DNA of 64,000 nt from Macropodus opercularis (Eukaryota; Chordata; Actinopteri; Anabantiformes; Osphronemidae), in the NCBI GenBank assembly GCA_030770545.1, contig CM061098.1, forward strand, positions 13,043,501 to 13,107,500, in the 5' to 3' direction. The notes under the pieces are model-generated. The model did no database searches and was not told the origin of the DNA. It saw nothing but the letters and a program-made list of their open reading frames with translations. The translations under genes were made by a program, and so were the position numbers. Below, piece by piece: positions 13,535-27,000 of the stretch. Position 1 is the stretch's first letter. Every line of letters begins with the position of its first letter.

Positions 13535-15926
13535 TCAGAGGAGGAGATAGTAGGCCCAGTAGAGGATGTTGATGAAGAGGAAGGCCGTGGGGAAGGCGGT
13601 GCGGGCGTGACGGTCAATGTTGTGTGGATTTTTCACCGCGAAGACGGACGCTGCCCTGCGCGACGCGTCTTTCACTGACGACAGGCCGCAGCCCTGCTGT
13701 TCTGGCACCTTGCGTTTCGGTTCAGCGTGGTTCTTGTCGCCGCTGTCCGCTGGCGGCTCTGCAGGGGATCCCGTCTCCACAGGCTGCTTTGGTTGGGCGG
13801 CGCTGACGATGGGGATGGAGCCGTTTCCGTTGGATTCGCTGAGCTCCCTCAGAAGATCCTGGTGGACAAACAGAAGGATGGACACGTGAACAATTTGCTC
13901 TCTGGTCTACATATGAATGTGTTCAGAACAGGCCGCTCACCCGGTGTAAATCCTCTAATGTATGGTGCTGCATGGTGTAAAAATGAGCACAGGCGTATTC
14001 CAGCAGGGCTCCAAAGATGAAGGTGAAGCAGATGCCCAGGTAAACGTCTATGGCCTTTATGAAGCAGTTGGCGTTGGGCAGAGACGTGCGGGCACCCATC
14101 ATCAGAGTGGTCATCGTCAAAACTGTCGTCACGCCTGGAGGACAGAGGAATTTAAATATTCTGCGTTGACCTCATCGTCACAGCGGTCAAGGCAGGTTTT
14201 CCATCCACTGATGTACATGCGGGATGGAAGCATTCACAGCTAGTAATCTGTAGTAGTAGCTGTCCCAGAAACCATAATTGATAAACACGTTGTGTAATGA
14301 AGTCAATACCAGGGCACTGACCAATACACGTCCTAGCTGGCACTGAGGACTGGCTGATCCAGAAAGAGACCCAGGACAGAACCACCAGCAGAATGGAGGG
14401 AACGTACGTCTCCAAGATGAAGAACAATACGTTTCTGCGCAGCGCGAAGTGTAGCACCAGCTTAGGGTACTGTCCTGCAAAGAGACACAACGGAGCGCTC
14501 AGGGAGAGAAACGTGCAGAACGTGAACCCATAAGGAAGAGGAACCGCCCGGGAACATCGAGTCCAGCACCTGTTTCATACACGGCCCGTGACACGGACGT
14601 GTAGTAGCTCTCTACGCTGTACTGGGCCAGCCGCAGCGTGTCCAGACCCTTGACAGAATCGTTCCCTCTGGTCCAGTAGAATACGACATCCTGCAGGTTG
14701 TAGCCCCCTGAACACCGACACACACGCGTATGTATGTATATACGTATAGATATAAATACAAGTAAATAAAGTTTGTTCAGCTTGATACTCACTATACAGA
14801 TGAACATGGCTGATGATGAGGATATTGTGCCAATCACTCACTTGATAGATAGATGCTAGATGGTGATGATGATGATGGAGTGAGGGGGGTGGACGTTACA
14901 GGTATTACTCACAGCTCTCCAGCTGCAGCGTGCACACCTGTCTGTCCATGGGGTACTTGGTCAGATCCATGTTGCAGGCGATCGTCGCCGTGATGCTGTT
15001 GTGTATTCACAAGAAAGTCACCAAAAGGGCTCGCGGTCGAAAGAATTTATCATTTCTGCATCGGTTGGACGTAACAGATTAGGCATCAGGTCACATTTTT
15101 ATTTTGCCTGCGGGCGACAAATCTTCACTAATAGAATGTGACCACTTGGAAGGGCACGAGTAATGAAGGAATTCACTGGCATTCCCTGAAGGTACGTGAC
15201 TGACTCATGATACATGTTTGTGTTGTTGTTTTTTTTTTTGTGCTTTCATTTTTTAATGTTGAACCTAAGGCTAATTCGCAGTTGATTGCCACAACAATCA
15301 CAGAACAGCAGGAAAATCAATAAAAGCTGTTCACTCTCCCTTTTCTGATTTCTTCCATTCGACTTTCTATTCTTCCAGGTCAATTTTCTCCTACAAGCTC
15401 ATCTCAAACTGAAAAGTAGATTTTGTTTACACGTCCAAGAACGACAAATGTCATCAAATGTCAAATAAGCCTAAGCCCTTTTTTTTTTTTTTTACCGGAG
15501 GGCGTAGAGAACAGTTCCATTGCTGAAGATGCGTATGAGGCGGTTTTCCACCGTGACGTCGTGCAGGAAGGAGCGCTTGGAGTCTGGGATGAAGGTATCG
15601 GGGATCCAGAGCAGTGACACCAGGCGTCCGTCTACACTGACGCTCTCATTTCCCGGAAACACCAGCCTGGAATCTCGCCAGCGCTGACGGAGGAAGATGG
15701 TGGCGGTGTAGTCCTACAATATCATAAGCAGAAGACGAAACCGTGACATATTCATTGGTCTCTGTCGTTCAGCCACACGCCTACGTAGAGAGAGCTGTTT
15801 ACCATATTGATTTCAGAGATGGCATCAATGCTGGCGATATCCAGGCTCATTCCAATTTCAACAGGACCTTCTGATAAAATCAAGGGAAACAAAGGACACT
15901 TTGGGAGAGGGTCATAGTTCAGCTAC

Positions 15927-15965
<39 letters not shown>

Positions 15966-16303
15966 AGCATCATCTGCTTTGAGCAAGATACTAAATCCTT
16001 CTACTCAGGCTTCTTGTTACCATTAAAATTGGGCCTGAGGTAGCGATTGTAGCCTTTCATCAGCTTCTGAATTGTGGGCTGAAGCTGGGAGTCGTTCCAC
16101 TCGCCCCAACGGTGGTTAGGAAACGTACAAGCGCTGATCAAAGAGCAAAAAGCAAAAAGAAAGCACAAGCACAGGAACCAGCTTGAATAGAAATCCCACC
16201 ATTAACTTTATGTTCAGGACCTTCGTTTCTTTCAGCCCATATTGACTCACCCAGGTGTGAAGGTCAGGTAGGGGATCAGGAGAGCGAGCAGCTGGACGGG
16301 CAT
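13535..16303 (-). CDS. gabrp: GABA-A receptor subunit pi (9 coding exons, 447 aa)
   Basis: Pentameric ligand-gated chloride channel subunit of the plasma membrane; in mammals pi is mainly epithelial. Minus-strand exons in order: 16251-16303, 16021-16133, 15803-15870, 15496-15713, 14913-14995, 14570-14707, 14322-14474, 13941-14134, 13535-13858. Phases agree and total 448 codons; human GABRP has 440 residues. A signal peptide covers about residues 1-18. The ligand-binding domain ends with the Cys-loop, C158 to C172 with 13 residues between. TM1 is at about 240-262. TM2 starts with the anion-selective SVPARTCIG motif at about 268-276. TM3 is at about 304-325. The TM3-TM4 loop is poorly conserved, and TM4 ends in NILYWAYYLLL at the C-terminus. 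The text around TM2 and TM3 (SLPNANCFIKAIDVYLGICF) is closer to pi than to other subunits I remember. A long AC microsatellite lies in intron 2. Confidence 0.95.
15930..15960. repeat. AC microsatellite in gabrp intron 2
   Basis: About 15 AC units in an unbroken run between exon 2 (ends 16021) and exon 3 (starts 15870). Confidence 0.95.
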
Positions 16304-17076
16304 TATGGACGAACAGTCGGAGGGTCTGCAACTCTGCTCTGGGAAACACAAAGCACAGTCCACATATCACCCCCCTGGACGGAGACAGCTCCACAGGCTG
16401 ACCACAGGGTGGCAGCATCTCATCGATCGCGGCGGCAAACCTCAGGGGAAATCTGGCACAGAAGCCATTCTCAGCCTCCCGGCTCTCCCTGCCTCAACAC
16501 GTGAGAAACGCACTGGGAACTGGTATTGATCCCAGCCTCCCTGTTTCCATGAATACAGAAGCAGGTGCTCAATTTGACTCACATGCCCACACACACGAAC
16601 TAGTGTCTAGATTGGAAAAAAAAAAGAATACGCTCCCACTTTACGCTTACATTTCTGTTTAGGTGGCCTTTTTACACAAGAAGTGTAGTATGTCAGCTGC
16701 TGATCCACTCAGCCAATACTTCTCTGATCGTGAGTGTAGCTCATCAAGGATCGCTGCAGACCACCACTGACCACTGCTGCCCACCCTCTGTTCCTCGCAG
16801 ACATAAATCTGACTGTCAGTAGCCTCACACACCTCAGCTGCCTTTACCTCTCACTTACTTTCAAATCCATCACAGCAGGGGTTGGTTTCCACATCCCCAC
16901 ACATGTTATATTTATGTTTTTGCTGGATCTTAGCAGCACCATTAAATATATTTAATGATGCATTATACACAGAGCTGTCATTACAAATGATTATACTCAT
17001 GAGCACTATGAATGCATTCCATAACTGCAAAACAGTCCAGTAAAATTAATCCTGTTTGACATATAAATGATAATTT

Positions 17077-17271
17077 TTACTTCCAGTGTTATTGATTTGA
17101 CTTGTTTTTTGTTTTTTTTCCATCCTTCACCTATGTCTATCTCTGCAGCTGTGTGCTCACTAGCTACAACATGTCTCAGTGTTTCCTTTCTATACATTTC
17201 TCTAGAGTTGACTGTACATGCAGGCTGATCAAAGAAGACACATTTTCATTCCAGAGTTCTTTAGTGTGAAC
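17077..17271 (+). repeat. Dispersed repeat, copy A
   Basis: This roughly 195-bp stretch, from TTACTTCCAGTGTTATT to GTGTGAAC, reappears in the same orientation at 20801-21000. Shared blocks include the start, a T-rich run then CATCCTTCACCT, TCAGTGTTTCCTTTCT, CTGTACATGCA, and AGAAGACACATTTTC with CCAGAGTTCT. Similarity looks like about 75-80 percent by eye. The family is not recognised. Confidence 0.75.
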
Positions 17272-19915
17272 GTTTTCCTCGGGCTTTCAGTGTTTCCATA
17301 AAAGCAGTTGTTTCTCTCCTACCTGTTTCTGATTTCCTTCTGCACCTCAGGTCACTCCTCTCTCTTCCCTTTGTTTCCTCTTCCACGCGTCTGCTGTTTT
17401 TTTTTCCGTCCGAGGGGTCGAGACCGTTGCCGTCCCTCAGGTTATTTCTGATTAAATCCCAGTGTTGGTGTCAGTTGTCTAGTGATAAATCACAGTTTTG
17501 CTCTCTTATTTTCTCCTGTGGTGGTTGTTTGACTGTTTGTGCATCTTCCTCCGTCTCCGTGCACAGCTGTAGTCACCTCCTCACAGAGCCTCCGTGCAGA
17601 CCCCCTCCCATCCCTCTCTGTTCATGCCATTCACCCTCTTATTTGCACTGCATGTCTCCCCTGTTTCCCTCCCCTGCGCACACACGAGCACACACACGGT
17701 TTTATTTCCCATATAACTCATTCTTCTGCTCTCACTATTTGTATTGTTTGGCCCTTAATCTCTATCTACCTCCATCTCCTCCAATTTACACTGACACCAC
17801 ATTTCCTTCTGGGCTCCTAGACTCTCCGAGGTCTGTCTCATTGCCTTATGCCCTTTTTCTTTCCACCTCCAACTCCGTTCCCTTGCATCAGTGTCATCAT
17901 CTGAATTAGTTTCCTCTCAGCTCTGCCTCGTTCCTTTGTCTTCGCTCCCGTAAAATTCCCCTCTTCAATGTGGGTGAAATTGCAATTTGGACATTTTCAT
18001 TCTCGTAATCTGTCATAAAACTCCATCTCGTCTCTCCCTGGCTCACAATTTATGAATTTAACCCTGGTGGTATCCGAGCTACAGCAGCTGCGACTGTCCA
18101 TATTTCTAACATGGCTGTTGAAGCATATGGTGATTTATGGAAATCAGCTGGAGCGGAGTCATGGCATTGGTTAACGGTGATTGTGGTGGTGATGGTGATA
18201 AGTTATCTACACCTAGCAGTCAACCACAGCAACGGTCAGTCATTCAGCTCCTGCTGACATTCGGTGGTTTCACTAATCTCTATTAGCTCTTGATTCTTCT
18301 TGAGCTTCAACTTTAATTATGTAGGTTGGCCTCTAAGAGCCCTCTTCTATCTCCCGCATGTGAAAAAGAGGGAATACACCACCTAATAATGCTATAGATT
18401 CGATTTCAGGCCTCCCGGTCCTCCCCCAGTGCTGACGAATGATGTTAACTGGTCGGATAAATAACATGTTGCACCAGTTGCACAGGCTGTGCTCATAAAT
18501 AATTCTTATTCTTAATTTCATGCACTGATGGCTACATTTTAATAAACTGGTAGGAGGAGGAGATAAAGGCTGTGGAAGAAACATGGGCTAACACAGTCTG
18601 ATCTGCATTCACCTTGAGATTCCTTGACAGTGAAAGAGATAAATGGAGACGTTTGGGAGGCACCGGAGGAGGAGGATGTAAATGTTTGATCAGGGAGTTA
18701 GGAGGCTAATAAATAATTAGAGTCCGAGCAGCCACGCTGGAGTGGCAGACAACTCAGTTTAAGTCAGCATCCACCTGGTTGCTTCCGCCTACACCATGAC
18801 TGCTTTCCTTCGTAGCTTTCTTCCCACTCAAACATGCTTAGAATTGAACTGTTTACGAGCTGACGCTTTAGTCGTTTTGTCAGAACCACACATGCTACAA
18901 GTAAAAGGAAATTTCCAAGCTTTAAAAATGGGCCAAATGCTGATGAAGGCTGAGCTCGGCTCAGACACAGCTGGCACCAGTGGGTGTCTGGACCAGGGAC
19001 TGTTTGCACAAGTTGTATATGTTCATAAGTCTGTTTACTGAATAATTAACTGTGCCCATATTAATATGACTGAACAACAAAGATAATAACTTCTTGACAA
19101 TATTAACAGTATGTTTAGAGACGTCATCCCGATTATGTTTAGCTGCTGACGCTCTCAACCATCTCCTGCCCAACAAAGGACAGTGCAGAGTTTGATGTCT
19201 TCTGCATCGCTCTCCTGTGTCCTCTTCCTTCCACGAGTACGATTAAGCAACTCGATGATGCCACGTTTCCGGTGACGCTCGGGTCCCCGTCGCCGGCGCG
19301 TCCATGCCCACGCGTTGACCCAGTGATTTACTGTCATGTGACAAATAAAAATGTCACAGGAGCGCCCGCGAAAGGGACAGAGATAAATCTCTCCTAAATG
19401 GCTGTGACGGCTGCCATGTCCAGGAGGCACGTGAATGAATTAATGTGGCGTATAGGCTGACATCTCAGCACTTGCCTCTGCTCTGAGCCAGCTGTCATGA
19501 CTGTTGCCTCAATATGTGAAGTGGATCAGGTGTTTTCTGTCATCTCTGTTCTCTTACAATGGATATGAATTTGTAATTTAACAAAAGGTCCGTTCACACA
19601 AGCTGTCTTTAGCCGTAGGTTTGATCTGTGGGAACACTTGACACTTCTTCTTTTCACTGTTAGGTTTGAATCTCCTGTCAGGCTCAGAAACCTCACACAG
19701 GCTGCTTTTGCATCGCTTCTCCTTTCATCATTTCTTTTTCTGTATATGTGATTAAACACAGTGTATTCTGTCTGGGACTGGGAACAAAGAACAACCTTCA
19801 GGAATACTTAATAGCAGAACTGCATTTGATGCTGTAATATTATTGTTTATAATTGTTTATTTAAAGTACATTAAGTTACACTAAGTTTAATGTAAGTTAT
19901 TGGTTGAAAAGTCTA

Positions 19916-19931
19916 CTACTACTACTACTAC

Positions 19932-19962
<31 letters not shown>
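19916..19962. repeat. Compound CTA / ATA triplet repeat
   Basis: About six CTA units followed by about ten AAT/ATA units in an AT-rich region. Confidence 0.9.
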
Positions 19963-19964
<2 letters not shown>

Positions 19965-20379
19965 ATAATAATGTTTTGATATTGGGAAGAAATAAATTTA
20001 TAAATTATGCAATTATTTTGTTGTTTTGTTGTATGATTATAATGATGGTCTGTAGTGTAGTGTTATTTTCAACCAGGATATTGATTTTACCTCCTATATT
20101 CCAGAAATGTCCCAATGTGTCTGCTCACTAGTGTAATTAATTGCTAACTGGATGCCCAGTCACTCCCTGGACCCTCCAGTTAATTCACGATACTGCCGCC
20201 GCAGTTCTGACCAAAGTTATCAAGGGAGATATTTTTTTCTTTTACATTACTGTCTCACAAATGGTTTCTCATGCCATGCGAAAGGGAACGTGAATATCCT
20301 TCCTTCTGAAGCTCCATCAAATCCTGTACTGCCCTCAGTTTCGTGACTTTCTGCTTGTGGTTGCTTGAGTTTCTAAATC

Positions 20380-20660
20380 TAGAATGGGAGGTGGAACCTT
20401 TAGTGATCGAGGTCCTCTCCTGTGGAACTGACTCCCAGGTTCAGTGTGAGGCAGAAGACCCTTAAACTCAGGCGCTTCTTCTTTTTAAATGAACCTTATA
20501 GTGAGACCTGTCTCAGGTGCTGCTGTGCCTTTTCTTCTTCCTCTCTCTTTATCATTTTAGCCTCTGAACTGTTTGCTTCCAATGCCAGTTTTTTGTCTTC
20601 TGCCCCCTCACCTCAGCCGGTCGAGGCAGATGGCCACCCGCCCTGAAGCTGGTTCTAATA
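20380..20660 (+). mobile_element. Decayed 3' end of an L2/Maui-like LINE
   Basis: The segment reads like the last codons and 3' UTR of a fish L2-clade non-LTR retrotransposon. There is a frame with GPLLWN-like and TLKLRRFFF-like words (reverse transcriptase C-terminus; ACCCTTAAACTCAGGCG), and then the phrase GGTCGAGGCAGATGGCCACC with CCTGAAGCTGGTTCT, which I recall from 3' ends of many fish LINEs. Stops and frameshifts break the frame, and no 5' part is seen, so this is a truncated, inactive copy. Similarity may begin as early as about 20150. Confidence 0.6.
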
Positions 20661-20800
20661 AGAAAACAACAAATCTACGGAGCAAATTTATATTTAAAAA
20701 TAAAATTTAAAATGTAAGTAGGATTTCTAAGTGTTTAACAAAAATACTGACCTCTGGTGTCATACATGATCATTTGTCTTGTTGTTTAAAATGTGTTCTC

Positions 20801-21000
20801 TTACTTCCAGTGTTATTAATTTTACTTGTTGTTTTTTTTAGTTTTTTCATCCTTCACCTGCCTCTATCTCTTGAACTAGAAGCTAAATTTAGCTACAGAA
20901 GGTTTCAGTGTTTCCTTTCTTTACATTTCCCTGACGTTGCCTGTACATGCACGCTGAACAGAGAAGACACATTTTCCTTCCAGAGTTCTGTAACGTGAGA
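20801..21000 (+). repeat. Dispersed repeat, copy B
   Basis: Second copy of the unit at 17077-17271, with the same order of shared blocks and small indels. It lies about 140 bp after the LINE tail that ends near 20660. Whether the two belong to one larger element is unknown. Confidence 0.75.
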
Positions 21001-24000
21001 AGAAGTACCGCCTTTGTCTCCCTTTCAGGATTTAAGATTACAATGAACAGAACATAGAGAATATTTCTCCGATCCTGAGGAGGCCTTGATTTGAAGGTGA
21101 CAAATGTAGTTCACATGTTAATATCATAGACATCTCGGAACGGCCACGGCGCGTTCTTGTTTTCACAAAGCCACTTGCTAAAGGGCTTTTTAAATCACCA
21201 GTGCGTACTGAGCTGCGGTGATCCGCGGTACAAATTACTAGGGCTCTGTTTGTCCTTCCTACACGAGCCAACCTGCAGCAGCGCTTGTCTTTATTGCTGC
21301 ACTGTTAATAGGATGGTTAATATATGTGGTCTTTGCTGTTGAGTTACATTGGCTTCAAGAATTACAGTTAAAATTCAGAAAACCCTGGCAAACACTGGGT
21401 TTGGACAGTTTATAAATATAATATACATATATAATATCATACAATTATAGACAAGCAACTTCAAATATAATAATACTAGATCCTGCAATTTAACGGTATG
21501 AAACAGAGCCACCCTAATAAAAGCAGAATGATTAAGATAGGACTTTAGATTACCTGCTCCTACAACTGATGCCGTTTATGTGCTCAAGTGCCCGTGACGA
21601 CGGGCTTTTGTAGGAAAGACAAACAGATCCGTAAAAACTTGTACAGCGGAACACCGCAGCCCCCTATGCACCGCTGAGTTTCAAAGCCCTGTAGCAAGAC
21701 TTTTTATGGAAGCAGAACACAGAACAGAACACTTAAATGAAGGGGCAGAGGAAGGAAGAATTTATCGCCTTCAGTAACAGAAGCCTCCAGACTAAATGCA
21801 CAAGATCCTATTAGTTTGGGGGTCAGGGTAAATTTAGGGTAGGGTAACTACATTTTATTTTTTAAATATTTGCCCGTCTGCTATAATATTGTTGATATTA
21901 TACATTAGATCTTCTGTTTTGCTTAACTGCACTTCTGTGGTTGAAGCCACACCTGCAAGATTGAACTTGACAGCACACATGTCTTAATGTCTTGGCTCTG
22001 CACCTGATGAAGAACCTGTTTAAAAATCATGATGAAACGTCAACTGATGCTTTGTTCCTGTTTTACTTTCGCGGTGCGGGCGACGCAAGATTAGCTTCAT
22101 TCGCGAATTATGAAACACGGAATTGCGAGGCAGCCCGTAGCCGCCGGAGTCCCTCTGGAAACAGTTTGCAGTCGTTTGAAAAACAGTTGCTTTGCTGCTT
22201 TTCCATGAGGGTTTGGGGGATTTGGAACTCATCCCAGATGGAGTGAAAACACAGTAATCCAGTGTGAAGTAAGCCGCTTACTCCCTCAGTGTTAACATCT
22301 TATTTTCTGTCTTTACACTTGGCTGCTGGTTGGAATGGCTGGGAGGTTCTTTAAGCTTCATACCCTCTTGTCCCCTGTGGAGTGGAAAGTCATCATGGCT
22401 GGGAGTACTGCATGTCTGCTTAACTGCAACTAAAGATCATTATTTCTGTTAAAAAAATAAATAAATGAATGAAAGGAAAAGTAAGGTGTCATCCTTCAAA
22501 TTATCTGTCTCTTATATCTCGCTCTCTCTCTTTTATTTATAAAAAAAAAAACCTGAGCACACATCATTTGCATGACAGACTGATTATCTGAATCTTCACA
22601 TTTAACCACCCAGCTCCTCATCTCCATTATTTTATATCTCTATCAAGATAGCATTGATGCTTTTATCCTTAGGGATAAACCTGCACAGTGCCTTGAGTAA
22701 TAGGCAAATGTTTGCAGAAGCAACAAAATGGACTTTACAGTGATTACACTAATTCTCACTACATTTATTTTGGCACTGCGCTAGCCCAGGGGAAGATAAA
22801 CAGTTGCTCAAGCAAGTCTCTCCTGGCCAAAGAGCACCTGCTCGCTCTGCCCTCAGGTCCGCTGTTGTTGGAGCTGTCAGCAGCAGAGCAGGGAGAACGC
22901 CCCACTCTGTGGACAGAACGTGTCAAAAACCACCAAGAAGAAAAGTCCGTGTGTCGTATCAGTTCAGTCAGTTTTCCCTTTTCTTAGCAGAGCTGTGGGA
23001 GTTCACTTCTCCCCTAAGCCATCACAGAAGCCAAGCACATGGGAAACAAAGCTACTCCAGCCCCAGCTCCAATTAAATCTTCATGCAGTCAGTCAATATT
23101 GTCCGAACTGAAAAATAAAACCAGAGCATCCAGTACCAGGTACAGTTTGGACACGTGTTCTCCTTCAGTGGTTCTTAGTTTTTATTGTGACCATTAAAGG
23201 GCTTTCACTCATTCAGTTCTCGAACAGTCGTAGAGGTGCTGACTACTTCTTGGCTACTTTTCCTTCGCCCTTTGGTTGAGCTCGTTTCAAACGTTGGTCT
23301 GCAGTTTCATTTGGTAAAGCTCTAGAAATGTTTGTGTGAACATTATACTACAAGGCACCAGTGAGAGCGTTGACCTGCCGATGAATGTAGAGAGAAATGT
23401 AGAGAAATAAATACTAGCTGAGCGTGAAGATGAATTCTAAAAACAGTTGTTTATTAACTCATCACTTTCCTGGAATTGTCTGTCCTGTGGATTTAGCCCC
23501 ATAACAAGAATCTGACACCCTCTCCATGTAATGAGACAAATGCTCAAAACTTGAAAGAGTAGCATTGACAGACGTAACCAACGCCTCTCTTCTCTGCGGC
23601 TCATTTGCATGTAATACATCAAATGCTTAGTTATTGCTTAATAGTTAACTTCTTCCTCTTCTCCTGTGTCTCTGTTTTTCTGTTGGGGATCACCTGCCCA
23701 GGGCAACGATGTTCATTTCTGCTTATTGTTTTCCCTGTTTCTTAGAACAAGGTAAGTCATATAGATTATGACTCATCGTTTTATGCATAGTATTAGTGAT
23801 GCCTGTACCACAGAATGATTTCTCGACTGTATTCTCTTTTTTATGGCACTTCTTACCTTTCAAATATCATCTCAGTCTACTGACCCGTGGTCTCTCCTTC
23901 CAGAATTACCCCTGTGCCCTGGGGCAAGTCCTGTCCCTTTCGCCTTTCCACTTCCAATTCAGATGAGCGAGGTGTCAGGAGCGGTTATCGTCTGGCCCTT

Positions 24001-27000
24001 GGTGGCATCTCATTTAATTCCGCAGGAGGCAGAAGAGGTGACGGGGGAATACGCTCTGCCGTCACCTTCACTCTGTCAGCTCTGACAGATCAATAGTCCT
24101 AAGGAGAAAGTGAAGCCCAGGGTACCCAGCGTGTGTCTGCATAGTGGTTTTATTGTTTATTGCCTTCATTTTCTAATTATTCATAAGCAAACTAATAGTC
24201 AACACAATAGACTCAAAGTTGATACCAAAGGATTTTGGTATTGGATACTTTTTATTTCTTAGTCATTATACATTATCGTTATACAGACACTAAATGTGAC
24301 TATTTGCCTTCTTGCTCAGAGTTGAATGAAAAGATTAATACCAGTCTCACATCTGCCTTAGATATGAACCTTACAGCTGCAGCCATTTAGCTTAAGGAGT
24401 GGAATCAACTATCCAGCCTCTAGGTCACATATGCACCCACCAGCCTTTCAAAAGCTCCCAATTATCACCTTTTTTTGTTCAAGACATATGTAAAGTGAAG
24501 AGTAACAACAGCCCCTTGCAGATTGAGAAGTGATCGCTTGCTTTGCCTTGGCCGAGCTGACTGTTGGAACTGGTAGTCAATTTGTGGAGACATTCTGTTT
24601 TCAGATCAGGATTTTGAATTCATTTGCATAAATTTCACATCCAGTAAATAGTTGAATTTCATATAACACACGCTTGTTTAGAGCCGAAGGTGCAAGGTTC
24701 TGTGATTCTCTCTGTGGTAACTTACTGGGTTTTAGGTTTCAGCCACACGGCCGTTTTGCAGACGTTGCTGTCGGCTCTATGCAGGCTCATAAATGCTCAA
24801 AATGACAGTTAATGAAAATTTTGTCGTGACACTGCGTGTTTTTTCTTGTCTGACATCACCTGCCTTTTTGTTATTGGCTCTAAACTAAATACACACAGTG
24901 AAAGAAAGTTGGAAGCAACTCAAAGTGGGTTTCTCTGAACAGCTGGCAAGAGCGAGCTCATCAGAAATGTTGGTGAACACTGATGATGTGAAATTTACCA
25001 TGCGATCTTGTTTTGTTCTTTTCTTGCAGCGATTACCAGGAACAGCTCGTCTACATGGTCTACCAGAGGCTCCACCACTCACACGCGTACATACAGTCAC
25101 ACACACAGACGCACACACTGTGCCACGGGCATAAAGACACATCAATTAGTATGCACCAGTTGATTTACTGAGGAATTGGACAAAAGCCCAAATGGAAAAT
25201 GAAGGTTCAGAAGGCTGAGGCTGTGTGTCGTGCCCAGGCAGACTTAGCCGCACTCGAGTAAGAATAATTAGTGCCGCAGTTGTTTCTTGCGCGTTTAATG
25301 ACTTCTGGGGGAATTTCGGCTAAACAACCAATTACAGGATAATGGACATTAAAACTCACTTCGTCTCTGTCAAGGCTCTTTTGCTCTTGGTAGCCACACT
25401 CTCGCTTTCTTGGGGGATAAATAGAAACAGACGTGCGGAGTGAGCACATTACTTTTTTTCCTGTTGCGTCTCGTACAGATGTGCTGAACATGTTAATTCC
25501 ACGTCATGCAAGCAATTCCTCGTTCCTGCGGTGTGGGCAAAACGCAAGTGTTTCAGGAATCAACCTAGGCCCCCGTTGTTTCGCCTTCACATATACAACG
25601 CGTGTCTTTTTATAATCAGACTTCCTGTCGTATCATAGGTGGGAGGATTTTGAGCAGATTTTCTTAGATCTGGCTAATCTCAAAATAAATAAAAAACCTT
25701 GTGGATATGTGCTGCCGTTATGTGCATGTCTTGTCTGCTATGAGGTTTACTACGTCTGGATGTCAGTGTGCTGTTTAATAAACAGTAGGCTAAGGTGTGG
25801 GAAAATATATTCTGTTTTAATAATTGTCATGTGCAAAGTAAATTTATTTATTCCAGCTCTGGGACTGACTTGATCTTTCTGGTGTTTCCTGAACGAGTCT
25901 CTTCCTGTCTGGTTTTCTGTAATCCCTCATTTCTGCTTTCTTGCAATTTACCAGACACTTGTAAATAATGGTCTTACCTGTGCCTGCACTCGTCTTTCTC
26001 AGCTGCCAAACCCCCAGACCCTTAATGAAACCCCACCTCCGCTGCATGTTCTAGTAAAATGGGCAATCAGTGATTATAGAAGGATATGAGTGATTATAGC
26101 AATTAAAAGAGAAGTGTAGGTATGAGATCCTAATGTAAAACTATCTTTAATGCTCACGTGGGTTCGGCTTTATCTGTGTTCAGTTGTGAATCATGAATTT
26201 GAAACGTAGGACCAAATGAAATCAAGGAGCGTGAGGAGCTGTGCCTTCCAGTGGATTGATTATCTCTGCAGTATGGCCATGTGCAACGTCTTTACTTCGC
26301 CAGGACGAAGCTGGCAATTAAACCGCATTGATTCTCACTGTCACTGATCTGCAAAGTAATGGAAAAGCAAATGCATTGTGGCTTCTGTGTCTTCATTACA
26401 AACCAAGGTTTGCAGCATCAGTAACATAGAATTATATACAGACTCACACACTAATATAAGCCTGGGCCTCATCAATCTGATACAATACCTCTGAACTATG
26501 CAACAGTTCTCTCAGCAGCCACTAGATGAGGTAAACAGTCAGTGAAGCGCAGGTACCAGAGGTTTGATGTATTGTGTTTGTCGAGGAAAAAACAAAAAAA
26601 AGACGGTTTTGTGTCTGTTCTTGTTCTGCCTACATGTGCTCAGATGGATGGAAACGTTGAGCTGCGGTCTACTATCAATCAGTGGCTAGACGTTCTTGTA
26701 GCAGCGCAGCTCCTTGTGTTGTCGGTTAAGGTCAAATTACAGTTCTTTGTTGAGGAGCTGTACCCACATTAACGCCTCTGTAGCTTAAGGCTAGTGCAAA
26801 CAGTCCACTTCCCTAAAATGTACGCCACATTCTAAGAAACCGGGATTACCAGCAAGCTTTTTGTAGATTTTATTGGATCTAGTGAGCAGCACTTCATCCC
26901 ACTGCATGTAGATTGCATGAACTTTTAGTCTGAGCTAAAGCTGTTTTTAAAGCTTTGCCATGAAATTACTCGACTATAGGATCATTTGAAGGAACATGCC

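Noticed and set aside
14200..14500. Second reading frame open across gabrp exon 7
   Set aside because: It is a shadow of the TM1-TM2 exon; the pi-subunit frame has the family motifs and correct splice phases.
22684..22710. ACAGTGCCTTGAGTAATAG, like the terminal repeat of fish Tc1-type elements
   Set aside because: The match stops after about 12 bases, and I found no inverted partner or transposase remnant nearby.
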